The notes under the pieces are model-generated. The model did not search any database. It saw only the letters and a list, made by a program, of their open reading frames with translations, and had not been told where the DNA came from. 5,215 nucleotides of DNA from Actinomycetota bacterium (GTDB taxonomy: Bacteria; Actinomycetota; Actinomycetes; Mycobacteriales; Micromonosporaceae): assembly GCA_005885115.1 (NCBI GenBank), contig VAXX01000261.1, positions 1-5,215 of the forward strand, written 5' to 3'. A program made the position numbers and the translations under genes. Shown here in pieces: positions 1 through 5,215 of this stretch; the stretch's first letter is position 1; every line of letters begins with the position of its first letter.

Positions 1-1149
1 ACCTACGCTCTCAACATGGCTGGTCATCGGGAAGGCGTCGTAGGCCCGTAGCGCGGCCAGTCGCCATCCGGCCGCGCGGAACGCCCCGACGTCGCGGGCG
101 AACGACGCCGGATCGCAGGAGACGTAGGCCACCGCGCGCGGACCGGCGGCCGCGATGGTGCGCACGACCGCGGCGCCGGCCCCGGTCCGCGGCGGGTCCA
201 GCACGACAAGATCCGGGGGGTACGGGGGACGGAAGCGCTCCACATTCGCCCGGACGACCCGTACCGCGGGCAGGTCGGCGAGGTTGGTCCGGGCGGCCTC
301 GGCACCGGCCCGGTCGCCCTCCACCAGGGTCACCTCGACGCCGGCCCCGGCGAGCGCCGCCGCGAACAGTCCCGCGCCGCCGTACAGGTCCCAGGCCCGC
401 TCCCCCGGCTCGGGCCGCAGCAGGTCCAGGACGGCGCCCGCGAGGGTATCGGCGGCCGCCGGGTGTACCTGCCAGAAGCCGTCCAGCTCGACCCGCCAGT
501 CCCGGCCCAGCGCCCGCTCCCGTACCGTCGCCGGCCCGCTGACCGGGCCGGACCGGTCCCCGTACACGGCCACCTCGCCGGTGCCGGACGCGACCGTACC
601 GACCTGGTTGTCCACCGGCCATCCGGTGCTCGTGACCGGAAGGTCCCGGATCGCCGGATGCGCGATCAGGCAGCGGTCCACCGGGACGACCTCGTGGGAC
701 CGGTGCGCGAGCAGCCCGGCCCGTCCGGCGGCGTCGACCGTGTACCTGACCCGGGTACGCCAGCCCAGCGGGCCACCGGGCAACTCCGCCACGCGTACCC
801 CCAGATCCTCGACCTCGGCCACGGACAGGCCCGCCAGGCGGGTCAGCTGCTCGCGCACGACGGCGGCCTTCAGCTCCCGCTGCGCCGCCGGCGCCACGTG
901 TTGAAAGTCACACCCGCCGCAGCGGCCCGCGTACCGGCACGGCGGCGCCACCCGGTCCGGCGAGGCCACCCGCACCGAGACGACGTCGGCCCGCAGGTAC
1001 CCCCGGTGTTCCTCGGTCACCTCGGCGAGCACCTCCTCGCCGGGCAGCGCGTGCCGGACGAAGACCACCTGGCCCTCGGCGGTACGCGCGACGCAGTGCC
1101 CACCCGGCGCGACCGGCCCGACCGTCAGCGGGAGCCGCTCGCCGATCAC
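1..1149 (-). CDS. Class I SAM-dependent RNA m5U methyltransferase (TRAM / RumA-TrmA family), 3' end cut by window edge
   Basis: Seen: the frame read leftward from a GTG at 1149 is open for 383 codons to base 1. It begins with a TRAM-like β-barrel (about residues 5-60). Cysteines 71, 77, 80 and 160 have the C-x5-C-x2-C plus distant C pattern that holds a [4Fe-4S] cluster in RumA (RlmD). GFWQVHP (224-230) and the SAM motif DLYGGAGLFA (254-263) follow, then DPPRTG (318-323), the catalytic Cys345 in SCDP, and the base Glu380 in FPMTSHVES. Only a few C-terminal residues can be missing. Known: this family transfers methyl from SAM to C5 of uridine in 23S rRNA or tRNA. Which RNA is modified cannot be told here, so no symbol is given. 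The start is fixed by the TRAM domain and by the GTGA overlap with the upstream permease stop, implying translational coupling. It appears to be the orthologue of M. tuberculosis Rv2689c (from memory). All catalytic residues are intact. Confidence 0.94.
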   Translation of the reverse strand, partial: MIGERLPLTVGPVAPGGHCVARTAEGQVVFVRHALPGEEVLAEVTEEHRGYLRADVVSVRVASPDRVAPPCRYAGRCGGCDFQHVAPAAQRELKAAVVREQLTRLAGLSVAEVEDLGVRVAELPGGPLGWRTRVRYTVDAAGRAGLLAHRSHEVVPVDRCLIAHPAIRDLPVTSTGWPVDNQVGTVASGTGEVAVYGDRSGPVSGPATVRERALGRDWRVELDGFWQVHPAAADTLAGAVLDLLRPEPGERAWDLYGGAGLFAAALAGAGVEVTLVEGDRAGAEAARTNLADLPAVRVVRANVERFRPPYPPDLVVLDPPRTGAGAAVVRTIAAAGPRAVAYVSCDPASFARDVGAFRAAGWRLAALRAYDAFPMTSHVESVG

Positions 1150-3104
1150 TGCGGTACGGCCGCCTCGGGTTCGGGCTCGGGCTCGGGCGCCAGCCCGGGC
1201 GCCTCGCCCCGCGGGCCGCGCGCCGGCCACCGGGCCTGGTCCAGCCGGCTGAGGTTCTTGCGCTGGCTGGAGGCCAGCTGCCAGGGCACGCTGACCACCA
1301 TCACACCGGGCTCGAACAGCAGCCGGCCTTTCAGGCGCAGCGCGCTCTGGTTGTGCAGCAGGTTCTCCCACCACTTGCCGACCACGTACTCCGGGATGAA
1401 GACGGTGACCACGTCACGGGGTGACTCGCGGCGCACCGACTTGACGTAGTCGATGATCGGCCGGGTGATCTCCCGGTACGGCGAATCGACGATGGTCAGC
1501 GGTACCGGGATGTGCCGGTCCTCCCACTCCTGCTGGATGTGCCGGGTATCCGCGTCGTCCACGTTCACGGTCACCGCGGTCAACGTGTCCGGCCGGGTGC
1601 CCTGGGCGTACGCCAGCGCCCGCAGGGTCGGCAGGTGGACCTTGCTGACCAGGACGATCGTGTGGTTGCGGGCCGGCAGCATCTGCCGTTCCTCGGTCGG
1701 GGTCAGCTCCCGGGCCACGTGCTCGTAGTGCCGGTGGATACCGACCATGACCAGGTAGATCACCGCCATCGCGGCGATCGAGATCCAGGCACCGGCGAGG
1801 AACTTGGTGACCACGACCAGGATCAGCACGGAGCCGGTCATCACCGCGCCGAACCCGTTGATCGCCCGGGACCGGATCATCCGGCGCCGGCTGGCCGGGT
1901 CCCGCTCGGTGCGCAGCAGCCGGTTCCAGTGCCGCAGCATGCCGCTCTGGGACAGGGTGAACGAGACGAACACCCCGACGATGTACAACTGGATCAACCG
2001 GGTGGTCTGGGCGTTGAACGCGACGATCAGGACGCACGCGAAGATCGCCAGGAACAGGATGCCGTTGCTGAACGCCAGCCGGTCGCCGCGGGTGTGCAGC
2101 TGGCGGGGCAGGTACCGGTCCTGGGCGAGAATCGAGCCGAGCACCGGGAACCCGTTGAACGCGGTGTTGGCGGCCAGCACCAGGATCAGCGCGGTGGTCG
2201 CGATGACCAGGTAGAACGCCGGGTGGAAGCTGCCGAAGACGGCCTGCGCGAGCTGCGGAAGGACCGGCTGCTGGGTATACCCCTTCGGCAGCGGGTGCCC
2301 GGGCTCGACCATCTTGAGCTGGGTCAGCCGGGTCAGCGTGACGATGCCGACCAGCATCGTGACCGCGATCAGGCCCAGCATCAGCAGCGTGGTCGCGGCG
2401 TTGCGGCTCTTCGGCGGCTTGAACGCGGGTACGCCGTTCGAGATCAGCACGTGCTCGGGCTTGACGGAAAGCCCCGCGCTGGGCGCCACCAGGTGGTTGC
2501 CGAGCACCAGGATCCGGACGAAGCCCCAGCCGATCAGCAGGTAGATGGCGAACATGAAGGCGTACGTGGGGATGGCGAACGCGGTACCCGCCTCCCGGAT
2601 CCCGCGCAGGTTCATCGCGGTCAGGATCGCGATCACCACGACCGCCACCTCGACCTTGTGCTGCCCGGCGAAGCCCCAGGCCGAGCCGAGGTTCTCCACG
2701 CCGGACGAGACCGACACGGCGACGGTCAGCACGTAGTCGACCAGCAGCGCACTGGCTACCACCAGGCCGAACCTCGGCCCCAGGTTGACCGTGGCGACCT
2801 CGTAGTCGCCGCCGCCGGACGGGTACGCGTGGACGTTCTGCCGGTAGCTCGCCACCACGGTGAGCATCACGACGACCACGCAGAGCGCGATCCACGGCGA
2901 GTACGCGTAGAACGCCGCCCCGCCGACCGACAGCGTCATCAGGATCTCGTCCGGTGCGTACGCGACCGACGACAGCGCGTCGGAGGCGAAGACCGGCAGC
3001 GCGATGCGCTTGGGCAGGAGCGTGTGCTGCATCCGGTCGGACTTGAACGGTCGACCGATCAGCAGGCGCTTGAGCAGTGAGGTGGGACTGGCCACGACCG
3101 TCAA
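1146..3104 (-). CDS. APC-superfamily permease, KimA/Rv2690c-like (probable K+/H+ symporter), apparently lacking TM6
   Basis: Seen: 652 residues from a TTG at 3104; a GTG at 3095 would give a start of MASPTSLLKR and is equally plausible, as neither has a clear Shine-Dalgarno. An IGRPFKS cytosolic motif (16-22) precedes hydrophobic helices near 34-62, 67-88, 112-136, 150-168, 174-202, 238-258, 296-317, 347-363, 371-390, 418-435 and 437-456, so eleven rather than twelve. A cytosolic domain (about 460-615, motif GKWWENLLHNQSALRLKGR) and a Pro/Glu tail follow. Known: Bacillus subtilis KimA coordinates K+ with D36, Y43, D117, Y118, T121, S125, T230, E233 and Y377 (from memory). D42, Y49, D123, Y124, T127, S131 and Y374 match here with identical local spacing. 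The counterparts of T230/E233 are missing because the TM6 block is absent after H218. Inference: a potassium importer by descent, possibly inactive. Annotation as a generic amino-acid permease is the common alternative. It lies divergent from two TrkA genes and just upstream of the methyltransferase. Confidence 0.9.
   Translation of the reverse strand: MTVVASPTSLLKRLLIGRPFKSDRMQHTLLPKRIALPVFASDALSSVAYAPDEILMTLSVGGAAFYAYSPWIALCVVVVMLTVVASYRQNVHAYPSGGGDYEVATVNLGPRFGLVVASALLVDYVLTVAVSVSSGVENLGSAWGFAGQHKVEVAVVVIAILTAMNLRGIREAGTAFAIPTYAFMFAIYLLIGWGFVRILVLGNHLVAPSAGLSVKPEHVLISNGVPAFKPPKSRNAATTLLMLGLIAVTMLVGIVTLTRLTQLKMVEPGHPLPKGYTQQPVLPQLAQAVFGSFHPAFYLVIATTALILVLAANTAFNGFPVLGSILAQDRYLPRQLHTRGDRLAFSNGILFLAIFACVLIVAFNAQTTRLIQLYIVGVFVSFTLSQSGMLRHWNRLLRTERDPASRRRMIRSRAINGFGAVMTGSVLILVVVTKFLAGAWISIAAMAVIYLVMVGIHRHYEHVARELTPTEERQMLPARNHTIVLVSKVHLPTLRALAYAQGTRPDTLTAVTVNVDDADTRHIQQEWEDRHIPVPLTIVDSPYREITRPIIDYVKSVRRESPRDVVTVFIPEYVVGKWWENLLHNQSALRLKGRLLFEPGVMVVSVPWQLASSQRKNLSRLDQARWPARGPRGEAPGLAPEPEPEPEAAVPQ
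1165..1188. repeat. Four tandem TCGGGY hexamers coding the Pro-Glu tail of the permease
   Basis: Four consecutive copies of a 6-bp unit (TCGGGT once, TCGGGC three times) lie near the 3' end of the permease gene. On the coding strand they give (Pro-Glu)4, residues 640-647, five residues before the stop. A change in copy number would keep the frame and only alter the length of this acidic, probably disordered tail. Confidence 0.85.
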
Positions 3105-3126
3105 GCGTACGTGCGTCCCGCACCGC

Positions 3127-3145
3127 GCGCCGGGCCGCCCGGCGC
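3127..3145. repeat. Perfect inverted repeat, 8-bp arms, 3-nt spacer
   Basis: GCGCCGGG (3127-3134), spacer CCG, then its exact reverse complement CCCGGCGC (3138-3145). It sits mid-way in the divergent promoter region, 22 bp from the permease TTG and 56 bp from the TrkA GTG. It could be an operator for a dimeric regulator or an RNA hairpin in the leader of either gene. In such GC-rich DNA an 8-bp palindrome can also arise by chance. There is no T-run, so it is not a standard terminator. Confidence 0.6.
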
Positions 3146-3189
3146 AGCCGGGCTCGCGTGCTCATGGCAGGCTGGGGGGCGAGTACTTC

Positions 3190-3195
3190 AGGAGG
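3190..3195 (+). promoter_or_regulatory. Strong Shine-Dalgarno (AGGAGG) for the first TrkA gene
   Basis: AGGAGG is followed by a 6-nt spacer (CCGGAC) and GTG at 3202. This perfect anti-16S match decides the start. The frame stays open further upstream, but the resulting N-terminal extension would be basic low-complexity sequence and would cover the divergent promoter. Confidence 0.9.
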
Positions 3196-3201
3196 CCGGA
3201 C

Positions 3202-3867
3202 GTGCACATCGTGATCATGGGCTGCGGGCGGGTCGGCTCGACCCTGGCACATACGCTCGAGTCCCGCGGCCACACCGTGGCGATCATCGACCAGGACCAG
3301 GACGCGTTCCGCCGGCTCGGGCCCGACTTCACCGGGCTGACCGTGACCGGGGTCGGGTTCGACCGCGATGTCCTGGCCACCGCCGGCATCGACCGGGCCG
3401 ACGCGTTCGCGGCCGTCTCCAGCGGGGACAACTCCAACATCATCTCGGCCCGGCTGGCCCGGGAGACGTTCGGCGTGGCCCGGGTGGTGGCCCGGATCTA
3501 CGACCCGAAGCGCGCCGAGGTGTACGAGCGGCTGGGCATCCCGACCGTGGCGACCGTCCGGTGGACCGCCGACCGGATGGTCCGGCTCCTGATCCCCGAC
3601 GGCAACCAGGAGGTCTGGCGGGACCCGACCAGCTCGGTGGCGATCGTGGAGATCCCGTACCACGCGGGTTGGGTGAGCCAGCCGGTGCGCGCCCTGGAGG
3701 AGGCCACCGGCGCCCGGGTCGCCTACCTGATGCGCTTCGGCCTGGGCACCCTGCCCACGCCGTCCACCCTGCTCCAGGACGGTGACCAGGTGTTCGTCCT
3801 CGTCACCGACGAGATGGCCGCCGGGGTCACCAAGGCCGCCGCCAGCCCGCCCGAGGGAGTCCACTGA
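3202..3867 (+). CDS. ceoB: TrkA-family (RCK) potassium uptake regulatory protein, CeoB-like
   Basis: Seen: 221 residues starting MHIVIMGCGRVGS. The RCK_N/TrkA_N Rossmann fold (about 2-120) has GCGRVG (7-12) and an acidic Asp30 at the end of strand 2, which favours NAD(H). The family-typical SSGDNSNIISARLARE (73-88) and VARIYDP (96-102) follow. The RCK_C/TrkA_C domain covers about 144-203, with the usual ligand-sensing strand pattern. There are no membrane segments, so it is cytosolic. Known: such subunits form rings or dimers that gate K+ transport in response to NAD(H)/ATP, and some RCK_C domains bind c-di-AMP. The symbol is borrowed from the syntenic M. tuberculosis Rv2691. GTG at 3202 is set by the AGGAGG 6 nt upstream. 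The gene ends 2 nt before the second TrkA, so they form one operon. The pore partner is not in the window unless it is the divergent KimA-like permease. Confidence 0.93.
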   Translation: MHIVIMGCGRVGSTLAHTLESRGHTVAIIDQDQDAFRRLGPDFTGLTVTGVGFDRDVLATAGIDRADAFAAVSSGDNSNIISARLARETFGVARVVARIYDPKRAEVYERLGIPTVATVRWTADRMVRLLIPDGNQEVWRDPTSSVAIVEIPYHAGWVSQPVRALEEATGARVAYLMRFGLGTLPTPSTLLQDGDQVFVLVTDEMAAGVTKAAASPPEGVH

Positions 3868-3869
3868 CC

Positions 3870-4565
3870 ATGCGCATCGCTGTCGCCGGGGCCGGCAACG
3901 TCGGCCGTTCCGTGGCCAAGGAGCTCATCGAGAACGGCCACCAGGTGATGCTCATCGAGCGGGCCGCCGACCGGTTGCGCCCGGAGCGGGTGCCCGAGGC
4001 CGAGTGGGTACTGGCCGATGCCTGCGAGATGTCCAGCCTGCAGGAGGCCGAGCTGAGCCGGTGCGACGTCGTGGTCGCCTCCACCGGCGACGACAAGGTC
4101 AACCTGGTCCTCTCCCTGCTGGCCAAGACCGAGTTCGGGGTACCCCGGGTGGTGGCCCGGGTCAACCGGGCCGAGAACGAGTGGCTGTTCACCGACCAGT
4201 GGGGTGTCGACGTGGCGGTCAGCAAGCCGCGCCTGATGGCGGCGCTGGTCGAGGAGGCGGTGACGGTCGGCGACCTGGTACGCCTGATGACGTTCCGGCA
4301 GACCGAGACGAACCTGGTGGAGATCACCCTGCCGGGCACCGCCCCGTACGTCGGCCACGCGGTACGGGACGTCCCGCTGCCCCGCGACGCCGCCCTGGTC
4401 GCCATCCTGCGCGGGAAGCGGGTGCTGGTACCCAGCGCCGACGACCCGCTGGAGGCCGGCGACGAACTCGTCTTCGTCTGTACGGGCGCGGCTGAGGACG
4501 AGGTACGCGCGGTGGTCCTCGGCGCCGACAGCGTGCTGCGGACCCGGGCCGAGCGCACCCGCTAG
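3870..4565 (+). CDS. ceoC: TrkA-family (RCK) potassium uptake regulatory protein, CeoC-like
   Basis: Seen: 231 residues starting MRIAVAGAGNVGR. The Rossmann motif GAGNVG spans 7-12 and Glu30 ends strand 2 (NAD type). STGDDKVNLVLSLLAKTEFG (71-90) and PRVVARVNR (92-100) are the RCK_N core, and an RCK_C domain lies at about 148-206 (GDELVFVCTG near its end). It is paralogous to the preceding gene, aligned almost residue for residue through the N-terminal half. A GAGGGAG element (3853-3859) lies 10 nt before the ATG, inside the end of the upstream gene, so translation is likely coupled. Known: paired TrkA proteins occur in actinobacteria (M. tuberculosis Rv2691/Rv2692) and are thought to act together. 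Inference: a hetero-oligomeric cytosolic regulator of K+ uptake. It carries six GTA valine codons, against none seen in its partner. Its TAG stop shares bases with the stop of the convergent DUF3159 gene. Confidence 0.93.
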   Translation: MRIAVAGAGNVGRSVAKELIENGHQVMLIERAADRLRPERVPEAEWVLADACEMSSLQEAELSRCDVVVASTGDDKVNLVLSLLAKTEFGVPRVVARVNRAENEWLFTDQWGVDVAVSKPRLMAALVEEAVTVGDLVRLMTFRQTETNLVEITLPGTAPYVGHAVRDVPLPRDAALVAILRGKRVLVPSADDPLEAGDELVFVCTGAAEDEVRAVVLGADSVLRTRAERTR

Positions 4566-5215
4566 GCCCGGTGTGCCGCCTCGGCGTCCGGGGCGGTCCG
4601 GCGGACCGCCCACACGGTGACCGCGATCAGCAGCAGGTACGGCGGGTAGCCCAGGGCCAGCCGCAGGATCCCCAGCGCGGTACCGGGATCGGTGTCCGAC
4701 GTGTGCTGGAAGACGACCGCCTGGATGGCCACCTTGACCAGGTACGTCACCGCCCACAGGACGGTCAGCCAACTGAACGTCCGGACCAGGCGCGGATTGC
4801 CCCGCCACTCGGTGCTGCCCTTGGCCACCAGGACCGACCAGGCCCATCCGACGAGCGGGCGGCGGACCAGCACGGAGACCAGCAGGGCCAGCCCGTACCC
4901 GAAGCTGATCAGGATGCCGGGCAGGTAGAACGCCTTCGCGCTGCCGGTCTTCCAGGCCAGGAACGCGCCGATGCCGATGCCGACCAGCCCGTTGACCGCG
5001 TGCCGGACCGACTGCCGGCGGGCCAGCCGCCAGACCGCGATCGCCACGGCCGAGCCGACCGCGACGATCAGCGCGGGCGTGAGCGGGAGCAGCAGCTTGG
5101 CGATCACGAACACGAGTACCGGGATGCCCGACTCGATGACTCCGCGTACCCCGCCGAGCTGGCTGGCCAGCTGCTCGGTGAAGGTCGGTAGTTCTTCCTC
5201 GTCGGTCGCGTCCTG
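4562..5215 (-). CDS. DUF3159 family integral membrane protein, 5' end outside the window
   Basis: Seen: 217 codons open leftward from base 5215 to a TAG at 4562-4564. The frame runs on through base 5215, so the true start is outside. The visible N-terminal part is acidic (DEEELPTF) and then carries QLGGVRGVIESGIPVLVF, the hallmark opening of DUF3159. About six hydrophobic segments follow (near 30-43, 45-62, 70-88, 92-113, 133-158 and 175-205 of the visible part), with RRPLVGWAW between the fourth and fifth. GTG at 5113 could act as a start but would discard the conserved GG-x-RG motif, so I reject it. The function of the family is not known to me. It occupies the place of M. tuberculosis Rv2693c beside the CeoBC-type pair (recalled synteny). 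It converges on the second TrkA gene with interlocked stops, leaving no space for a terminator between them. Confidence 0.88.
   Translation of the reverse strand, partial: QDATDEEELPTFTEQLASQLGGVRGVIESGIPVLVFVIAKLLLPLTPALIVAVGSAVAIAVWRLARRQSVRHAVNGLVGIGIGAFLAWKTGSAKAFYLPGILISFGYGLALLVSVLVRRPLVGWAWSVLVAKGSTEWRGNPRLVRTFSWLTVLWAVTYLVKVAIQAVVFQHTSDTDPGTALGILRLALGYPPYLLLIAVTVWAVRRTAPDAEAAHRA

Larger units (their letters stand above)
3105..3201. promoter_or_regulatory. Divergent intergenic control region between the permease and the TrkA pair
   Basis: This 97-bp gap separates two genes reading away from each other, so it must hold the promoter(s) for the TrkA pair and probably for the permease-methyltransferase pair. 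I could not find a convincing -10/-35 pair on either strand. The recognisable elements are a perfect GC-rich inverted repeat (3127-3145) and the ribosome-binding site of the first TrkA gene (3190-3195). Existence of a promoter is inferred from gene layout only. Confidence 0.55.

Noticed and set aside
463..1449. Plus-strand open frames antisense to the methyltransferase (also at 155-904)
   Set aside because: The minus-strand frame contains all catalytic and iron-sulfur motifs of the RNA methyltransferase family; these overlapping frames are compositionally random.
2400..2520. A compensated frameshift hiding TM6 in another frame
   Set aside because: The residues before and after the junction are contiguous in one frame with no extra bases, and the other minus-strand frames show no A-L-T-G-V-E-like or hydrophobic helix.
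1512..3080. A 522-codon plus-strand open frame antisense to the permease
   Set aside because: The product is Asp/Arg/Gln/His-rich with no fold-like pattern, typical of the antisense frame of a hydrophobic high-GC gene.
3099..3104. TTGACG on the minus strand as a -35 box
   Set aside because: No TANNNT-like -10 is found 16-19 bp downstream, and it would place transcription start inside the permease coding sequence.
3085..3165. Possible leader peptide from ATG at 3165 on the minus strand (MSTRARLRR...)
   Set aside because: It is an Arg/Ala-rich continuation of a long shadow frame that does not end before the permease, and there is no ribosome-binding site.
3004..3201. Upstream extension of the first TrkA gene
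   Set aside because: The added peptide is basic low complexity and overlaps the divergent gene; AGGAGG 6 nt before GTG 3202 and the family's usual beginning right before the Rossmann strand fix the shorter start.
1414..3864. An 816-codon open frame on the minus strand crossing the permease, the divergent region and the first TrkA gene
   Set aside because: It is a frame-shifted shadow produced by lack of AT-rich stops. Its product is Arg/Gly/Ala/Asp-rich low complexity, and it is contradicted by well-conserved proteins in other frames and strands.
4137..4146. 10-bp palindrome GGGGTACCCC within the second TrkA gene
   Set aside because: It is explained by codons for Gly-Val-Pro in a GTAC-rich genome; there is no sign of a regulatory role inside the coding region.
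3723..4847. A 374-codon minus-strand open frame across the second TrkA gene and part of DUF3159
   Set aside because: It conflicts with two recognised proteins, and its product is Gly/Asp/His-rich without motifs.
1..5215. CRISPR arrays, tRNA/rRNA genes, insertion sequences, phage or toxin-antitoxin genes
   Set aside because: None was recognised on either strand; nearly all bases are accounted for by five conserved chromosomal genes.

Overview
The window is ordinary-looking chromosome from a high-GC actinomycete. GC is roughly 70% by eye, third codon positions are nearly all G or C, GTG/TTG starts are used, and genes are packed with 2-4 bp junctions. Gene order matches, as I remember it, Mycobacterium tuberculosis Rv2689c-Rv2690c-Rv2691-Rv2692-Rv2693c. 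The protein sequences and many GTAC-containing codons suggest a Micromonospora-like genus, but that placement is inference.

Layout: (1) 1-1149, minus strand: TRAM/RumA-TrmA-type iron-sulfur RNA m5U methyltransferase, lacking only its last few residues at the window edge. (2) 1146-3104, minus strand: APC-superfamily permease of the KimA (YdaO)/Rv2690c type with a cytosolic C-terminal domain; its stop overlaps the methyltransferase start as GTGA. (3) 3105-3201: a short divergent control region with a perfect 8-bp-arm inverted repeat. (4) 3202-3867 and 3870-4565, plus strand: two tandem TrkA-type (RCK) NAD-binding regulators, CeoB- and CeoC-like, 2 nt apart. (5) 4562-5215, minus strand: a DUF3159 membrane protein whose 5' end lies beyond the window; its TAG stop interlocks with the TAG stop of the second TrkA gene in one CTAG.

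The central theme is probably potassium homeostasis: a KimA-like K+/H+ symporter candidate transcribed divergently from two cytosolic K+-channel/transporter regulatory subunits. No TrkH/KtrB pore gene is visible, so whether the RCK pair acts on the adjacent permease or on a distant pore is open. The methyltransferase appears to be translationally coupled to the permease for organisational rather than obvious functional reasons.

The most unusual observation is in the permease. The sequence that should hold transmembrane helix 6, with the conserved A-L-T-G-V-E-A motif that binds substrate in this family, is absent in frame. Residues flow directly from the TM5-6 loop (K-P-E-H-V-L) into the post-TM6 motif (I-S-N-G-V-P-A-F), while the rest of the protein is well conserved. 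No CRISPR array, mobile element, tRNA/rRNA or clearly novel system was found.
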